A DNA stretch of 64,000 nucleotides from an uncultured Bacilli bacterium (lineage in GTDB: Bacteria; Bacillota_I; Bacilli_A; RF39; UBA660): contig CALVKA010000001.1 in NCBI GenBank assembly GCA_944332475.1, forward strand, positions 372,001-436,000, written 5' to 3'. Below, one piece after another: positions 62,872 through 64,000 of the stretch. Position 1 is the stretch's first letter. The number at the start of each line of letters is the position of its first letter. The translations under genes were made by a program, and so were the position numbers. Under the pieces are notes generated by a model, which worked only from the letters and a program-made list of their open reading frames with translations, was not told the origin of the DNA and ran no database searches.

Positions 62872-63762
62872 TTAACTCTTTCTTAGTTTAATTATATCAT
62901 CTTTTTCTATATTTCCTATTAGTAAAGAGGAATTTTTATCATGCTGTTGTTGATGGAATTTTACTTTTTTTTCATCATAATTTGCATAACAATATTTACA
63001 GAAGTGGCTGCAAGTGTTATAAGCTCCAATATCCACCATTTCAACACAGTTACATTTTCCTCCCAATCTTGCTTTCCATTTTTTAAACTTGTCTTTTCCT
63101 GTTAATTGTTTGGCTAACTCTTTACTAAGGCAGTCGGCTTTTACGAAGCCATATTCTACCAGATTTTCGTCTTCAAAGCAAGTTTGTACTGTCATATGAT
63201 GTTTTTTTGCGATGGTTGAGAAGTTTTCTCCAATCGTTTTGTAGTCGTCTTTTGTTAGGGATTTGGGTTTTATTTCTTTTATATGATCTCTTACATTTTT
63301 ATAGTTATCTAAAAAGGAGATGATGATGTGTTCTATATATCCGTCTAGTTGATTACATAATCTTTCAAACATTTTTATATGGTATTGTAGACTATATTTG
63401 TTATTTATAAAAATTGGGTCATAACGTACATAAGTATATTCTTTTCCTATCATTTTTGATATTTTTTTGATACCTTCTAATATTTCTTTCTTGGGTGGTA
63501 AATTGGGTTCTATTTCTTTTAGATATGGTGTTAGGGTTATATGAAATATCTTGGGCTTATCTATTTTTTCTAAATATGGAAGAATTGGTAATGGATTCTT
63601 AGTACAAAACATAATAGCGTCTACATTTTGAAAATGAATTCTACTGACTAATTTTGGATTAAAAGGATTCCTGACATCTACATATCCTTCCTCATATCGT
63701 TTTACAAACCACGGAGTATAAAACGCTATAATATCTGTTCTGCCACTGACCATGAGAATCAT
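62872..63762 (-). CDS. DUF1848-family radical-SAM-like protein
   Basis: The protein has 296 residues. The N-terminal region VSGRTDIIAFYTPWFVKRYE and the segment MFCTKNPLPI fit DUF1848. A C-terminal CxxxCxxC motif is CSHFCKYCY (Cys251, Cys255, Cys258), which suggests an iron-sulfur cluster and radical SAM chemistry. The protein lies upstream of the Fic pair with a 13-bp gap to the antitoxin gene. The substrate is unknown. Confidence 0.85.
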   Translation of the reverse strand: MILMVSGRTDIIAFYTPWFVKRYEEGYVDVRNPFNPKLVSRIHFQNVDAIMFCTKNPLPILPYLEKIDKPKIFHITLTPYLKEIEPNLPPKKEILEGIKKISKMIGKEYTYVRYDPIFINNKYSLQYHIKMFERLCNQLDGYIEHIIISFLDNYKNVRDHIKEIKPKSLTKDDYKTIGENFSTIAKKHHMTVQTCFEDENLVEYGFVKADCLSKELAKQLTGKDKFKKWKARLGGKCNCVEMVDIGAYNTCSHFCKYCYANYDEKKVKFHQQQHDKNSSLLIGNIEKDDIIKLRKS

Positions 63763-63791
63763 ATTACCACCTCTTCTTTTATTGTATCATG

Positions 63792-64000
63792 TTATATTCT
63801 TTCTAGAGCATCTTTTTTATACCATCCCATTGGGACAGTCGTGGATACTAAATATGGATATTTTGCTTCTGGTATGATTCTTGTAATGGTTCCTTCGATA
63901 CCGCTTCTTGCTGTGTTACTGTTGCCATCTGATGAGCCATTCCCTTTTTTTATTGTTCTTACTTTTGTGCCGATAGTAAATTTATCTCCTGTTGCAGATA
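63792..64000 (-). CDS. C-terminal part of probable cell-wall hydrolase (SH3-like)
   Basis: The frame enters from the right edge and ends at a TAA at 63792. The 68 visible residues include IGTKVRTIKKGNG, NTARSGIEGTITRIIP and MGWYKKDALERI, a pattern like the bacterial SH3-type wall-binding tail of lysins or amidases. The catalytic part lies outside the window, so the enzyme type is not known. Confidence 0.6.
   Translation of the reverse strand, partial: SATGDKFTIGTKVRTIKKGNGSSDGNSNTARSGIEGTITRIIPEAKYPYLVSTTVPMGWYKKDALERI

Noticed and set aside
62872-63762. Spore photoproduct lyase
   Set aside because: The CxxxCxxC lies at the C-terminus and other lyase motifs are absent; DUF1848 is the better match.
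1-64000. UGA-as-Trp recoding (Mycoplasma code)
   Set aside because: TGA ends several complete genes at expected positions (for example the regulator at 542 and the permease at 8853), so the standard code applies.

Overview
The window is AT-rich DNA from a low-GC Gram-positive bacterium of the Bacillota. The standard code is in use: TGA ends real genes, for example the response regulator ending at 542. Several genes point to an endospore former or a recent descendant of one: gpr and spoIIP divergent from rpsT, the tkt-sirA-yneF block, and a collagen-like protein resembling exosporium filaments. rpsT/gpr/spoIIP and tkt/sirA/yneF keep Bacillus-type gene order. Short intergenic spaces, many ATGA overlaps and simple hairpin-plus-U-run terminators suggest a compact genome, perhaps a gut-associated Bacilli/Erysipelotrichia-like lineage (inference; no 16S gene is present).

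Region 1 (1-13602, all minus strand) is a cell-envelope stress block. It holds two Bce-type antimicrobial-peptide modules (ATPase, FtsX-like permease, OmpR-type regulator, intramembrane-sensing kinase). Between and beside them lie an XRE-VanZ fusion, a YfhO-family membrane protein and a VanZ-RDD protein. The promoters upstream of the two ABC operons share a 16-bp dyad, which suggests one regulatory circuit. Each ABC operon also carries a tiny membrane protein overlapping a neighbouring gene.

Region 2 (13857-23981) holds a glycerophosphodiesterase, a MerR-controlled redox operon whose two promoters have the 19-bp spacer typical of MerR activation, the collagen-like protein, a degenerate DnaQ-like protein, tRNA-Arg(CCU), an RNase J homologue with lost metal ligands, rnc, and an in-frame YidD / ZnuA-like lipoprotein fusion.

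Region 3 (24097-44703) contains an uncharacterised coiled-coil cluster, a zinc-ribbon membrane protein, spoIIP-gpr | rpsT, a transglutaminase-like protein, miaA-mutL-pilin-uvrC, yneF-sirA-tkt, and tandem DUF2207 genes with LemA.

Region 4 (44920-51366) is a run of seven minus-strand genes without clear families. It includes three diverged paralogues of about 335 residues (one with an in-frame TAA at codon 6), a Cys-His-Asp transglutaminase-like protein and an HELTH metalloprotease. This is the most likely place for an undescribed system.

Region 5 (51618-59946) begins with a tRNA-Ile2/Met and tRNA-Leu pair, followed by a decayed Mob/Pre-like relaxase fragment, a nine-repeat Cna_B surface adhesin ending in an NPETS sorting motif, a divergent class B sortase, an orphan VirD4/TraG ATPase and an AraC-type regulator. 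It looks like the residue of an integrated conjugative element. Region 6 (60052-64000) carries gltX, tRNA-Gln(CUG), a Fic/VbhA-type toxin-antitoxin pair, a DUF1848 radical-SAM-like protein and the C-terminus of a probable cell-wall hydrolase.
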